NCBI GenBank assembly: GCA_030536095.1
Contig: JAUNQQ010000028.1
Coordinates: forward strand, 5,439-11,457
Length of the DNA: 6,019 nucleotides
Source: Candidatus Saccharimonadota bacterium
Lineage (GTDB): Bacteria > Patescibacteriota > Saccharimonadia > Saccharimonadales > Saccharimonadaceae
Direction of reading: 5' to 3'
In this document: positions 4,630 through 6,019 of the stretch, one piece after another
Layout: each line of letters opens with the position of its first letter
Numbering within the stretch: the stretch's first letter is position 1
Program-made: the position numbers and the translations under genes
The notes under the pieces: model-generated
Told to the model about the DNA's origin: nothing
Seen by the model: only the letters and a program-made list of their open reading frames with translations
Database searches by the model: none

Positions 4630-5922
4630 TTAGGCGAGAGAGTTGACGAGGGATTTAAACTCGTCACCGCGGGCGGAATAGGAGGTGAACATATCAAAGC
4701 TGGCGGCGCCAGGAGAGAGTAGGACGACGGGATTTTTTAGGTCGGACTGTTCCCGGTTTTGCCAGTAATTCTCTTCGGAAATGTTGGCGTTTTGTTTAGC
4801 GAGTTGTTCGGCGAAATACTGGGCGTTTTCGATGGCTTCGGGGAAAGTTTCGGCGAATTTATATTGACTTTCGTCGATTGCTTTTCTCGCGAATTTATGT
4901 TTTGTTTCGCCAATTAAAATACATTTTTCGAGATTTTCAGAAGTAAAAATGCGTTCGCTGAGGATATCATAATCAATTCCCTTGTCTTTTCCGCCAGCGA
5001 TAAGAATAAGCGGATGGTCGGCGAAGGTTTTTAGAGCGACATCAACAGAGGGGAAAGTGGTTGAATAAGAATCATCGTAATAGTCAACGCCGTTTAGAGT
5101 GCGGACAAATTCAATGTGGTGCGGGAGAGAGTGAAAAGCTTCGAGGCCCTTTATTAAAACATCAGAATATTTTTTTATAAAATCGTCAATTGACAAGTCG
5201 GGGGAAATATAGCAGTTTGCGAGCAAAAGCGCAGCCTCGGCATTTTCCTTATTATGGTCGCCGGGAGCGTGAAGATGAGAGAGAAGGTCTTTTGGTGCGC
5301 CGAAGGGGTAGGAGAATTTCTTCGCGGGGGAATTTTTAGCGAGAGAGTTAGTATTCTCATTCTTAGCGTAGTAGATTAGATAATCATTAGCGGATTGATA
5401 AGATGTAATATGGGACTTTGCCTCGAGATACTGCGTAAAGGAGTCGTGAACATCAAGATGATCCGGCTCAAGACGAAGCAGAGCGGCGAAGCGGGGAGAT
5501 TTTTCAAGATCCCAGAGCTGGAAACTGGAAAGTTCAAAAATAACAATGTCATCTTTTTTTATCTTGTCAAGCTCATCAAGACAGGGGAGACCGATATTGC
5601 CGACGAGATGAGTAGTTTTCCCGAAGGCGTCGAGAAGGGACTTTAGGAGAGTGCAGGTTGTTCCCTTTCCCTTTGTGCCGGTAATGCCGATAATATCACA
5701 GGGACAATGGTCGAAGAAATAGCGAGTAGAAGAAGTCCAGTGGGCGGGAATTTCGGGATGAGGATGGACGGAGGGAGAGCGAAAGACAAGGTCGAAATTT
5801 TCGAGCTGAAAAGTCGGGATGTCCTCCGGACTGAATTTATCAAAAACGGTAATCTCATCGTTCTTAAAATAAGTTTCAACGGAGTGGCCTTCTTGGCCGT
5901 AACCTAAAATCGCAATTTTCAT
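4630..5922 (-). CDS. murD: UDP-N-acetylmuramoylalanine--D-glutamate ligase (MurD)
   Basis: MurD adds D-glutamate to UDP-MurNAc-L-alanine with ATP, a cytoplasmic step of peptidoglycan precursor synthesis. The 430-residue length fits the family. Residues 1-75 form the UDP-binding fold, starting MKIAILGYGQEG. The P-loop is GTKGKGTT (82-89), followed by ELSSFQL (130-136), EPDHLDVH (152-159) and YLEAKSHI (165-172), whose Lys169 corresponds to the carbamylated lysine. Then come GDHNKENAEAA (221-231), HHIEFV (268-273), GGKDKGIDY (310-318) and the C-terminal LLSPGAASFDMF...RGDEF (401-422). One oddity is the canonical D-S-K-A-T-N motif, which reads DSYSTT (284-289), with Tyr in place of Lys. Met at 5922 is chosen because an upstream extension of 27 residues would begin inside the promoter region and does not resemble MurD. 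It is the first gene of the minus-strand cluster. Confidence 0.95.
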   Translation of the reverse strand: MKIAILGYGQEGHSVETYFKNDEITVFDKFSPEDIPTFQLENFDLVFRSPSVHPHPEIPAHWTSSTRYFFDHCPCDIIGITGTKGKGTTCTLLKSLLDAFGKTTHLVGNIGLPCLDELDKIKKDDIVIFELSSFQLWDLEKSPRFAALLRLEPDHLDVHDSFTQYLEAKSHITSYQSANDYLIYYAKNENTNSLAKNSPAKKFSYPFGAPKDLLSHLHAPGDHNKENAEAALLLANCYISPDLSIDDFIKKYSDVLIKGLEAFHSLPHHIEFVRTLNGVDYYDDSYSTTFPSVDVALKTFADHPLILIAGGKDKGIDYDILSERIFTSENLEKCILIGETKHKFARKAIDESQYKFAETFPEAIENAQYFAEQLAKQNANISEENYWQNREQSDLKNPVVLLSPGAASFDMFTSYSARGDEFKSLVNSLA

Positions 5923-5928
5923 AGGGGT

Positions 5929-5937
5929 ATTATAACA
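5929..5937 (-). promoter_or_regulatory. Extended -10 promoter of murD, likely leaderless
   Basis: TGTTATAAT in the transcript direction (5937-5929) is a perfect extended -10. The region 17 bases upstream is a T-run with poor -35 match, as is common with extended -10 promoters. Only 6 bases (5928-5923) separate it from the murD ATG and there is no ribosome site, so the mRNA should start at or beside the start codon. Confidence 0.8.
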
Positions 5938-5960
5938 CAAAAGCAGGCGATAAAAAAGTG

Positions 5961-5990
5961 TTGACAAAGATATTACGCTTTTGGTATAAT
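5961..5990 (+). promoter_or_regulatory. Consensus promoter for an outward gene beyond the right edge
   Basis: TTGACA (5961-5966) and TATAAT (5985-5990), both perfect, are 18 bases apart with an extended -10 TG at 5982-5983. It is divergent from murD. The remaining bases contain no ATG, so the gene it drives lies outside and has a leader of at least about 20 nt. Confidence 0.85.
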
Positions 5991-6019
5991 GAGGGTGTTC
6001 CAAAACTATAACATTAAAA

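Noticed and set aside
5923..6003. N-terminal extension of MurD by 27 residues from ATG 6003
   Set aside because: The extension covers the murD -10 box and the divergent promoter and does not look like MurD; MKIAILGYG at 5922 is the normal family start.

Overview
The window looks like chromosomal DNA of a Candidate Phyla Radiation (Patescibacteria) organism, most likely Saccharibacteria (TM7) or a close relative. This rests on gene style: a divergent MurD, a membrane-anchored Clp-type AAA+ ATPase with a small membrane partner, and short promoters that give little or no mRNA leader. UGA acts as an ordinary stop at two gene ends, which argues against the UGA-recoding CPR lineages. The taxon is an inference; no rRNA or other marker is present.

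Right half (1753-5922), all on the minus strand: murD, then a 118-residue membrane protein, then an 822-residue Clp/HSP100-like ATPase that overlaps the small protein by ATGA. murD and the small gene each have a -10 box only 6-7 bases before the ATG, so both are probably translated from leaderless mRNAs. The ATPase has two N-terminal membrane segments, a divergent Clp N-domain, a first AAA+ module that has lost its catalytic residues, and a second module whose ATPase motifs are intact but whose usual Gly-Tyr-Val-Gly pore loop is missing. The small protein and the ATPase look like one co-translated membrane unit and are the most unusual part of the window. At the right edge a consensus promoter points outward, away from murD.

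Middle (379-1743): a compact accessory-looking module between two terminators. Back-to-back promoters at 933-1009 drive a 124-residue protein leftwards, through a leader of about 98 nt rich in inverted repeats, and a 147-residue basic protein plus a 59-residue four-cysteine protein rightwards. All three are of unknown function. The terminator at 1714-1743 is bidirectional and also serves the Clp gene.

Left edge (1-378): the tail of a membrane protein whose start lies outside, a good ribosome site leading into a small doubtful ORF, and a GC-rich stretch packed with inverted repeats (about 125-268). Base and codon use here differ from the rest, suggesting a mobile or repeated element, transferred DNA, or a junction with DNA of another origin.
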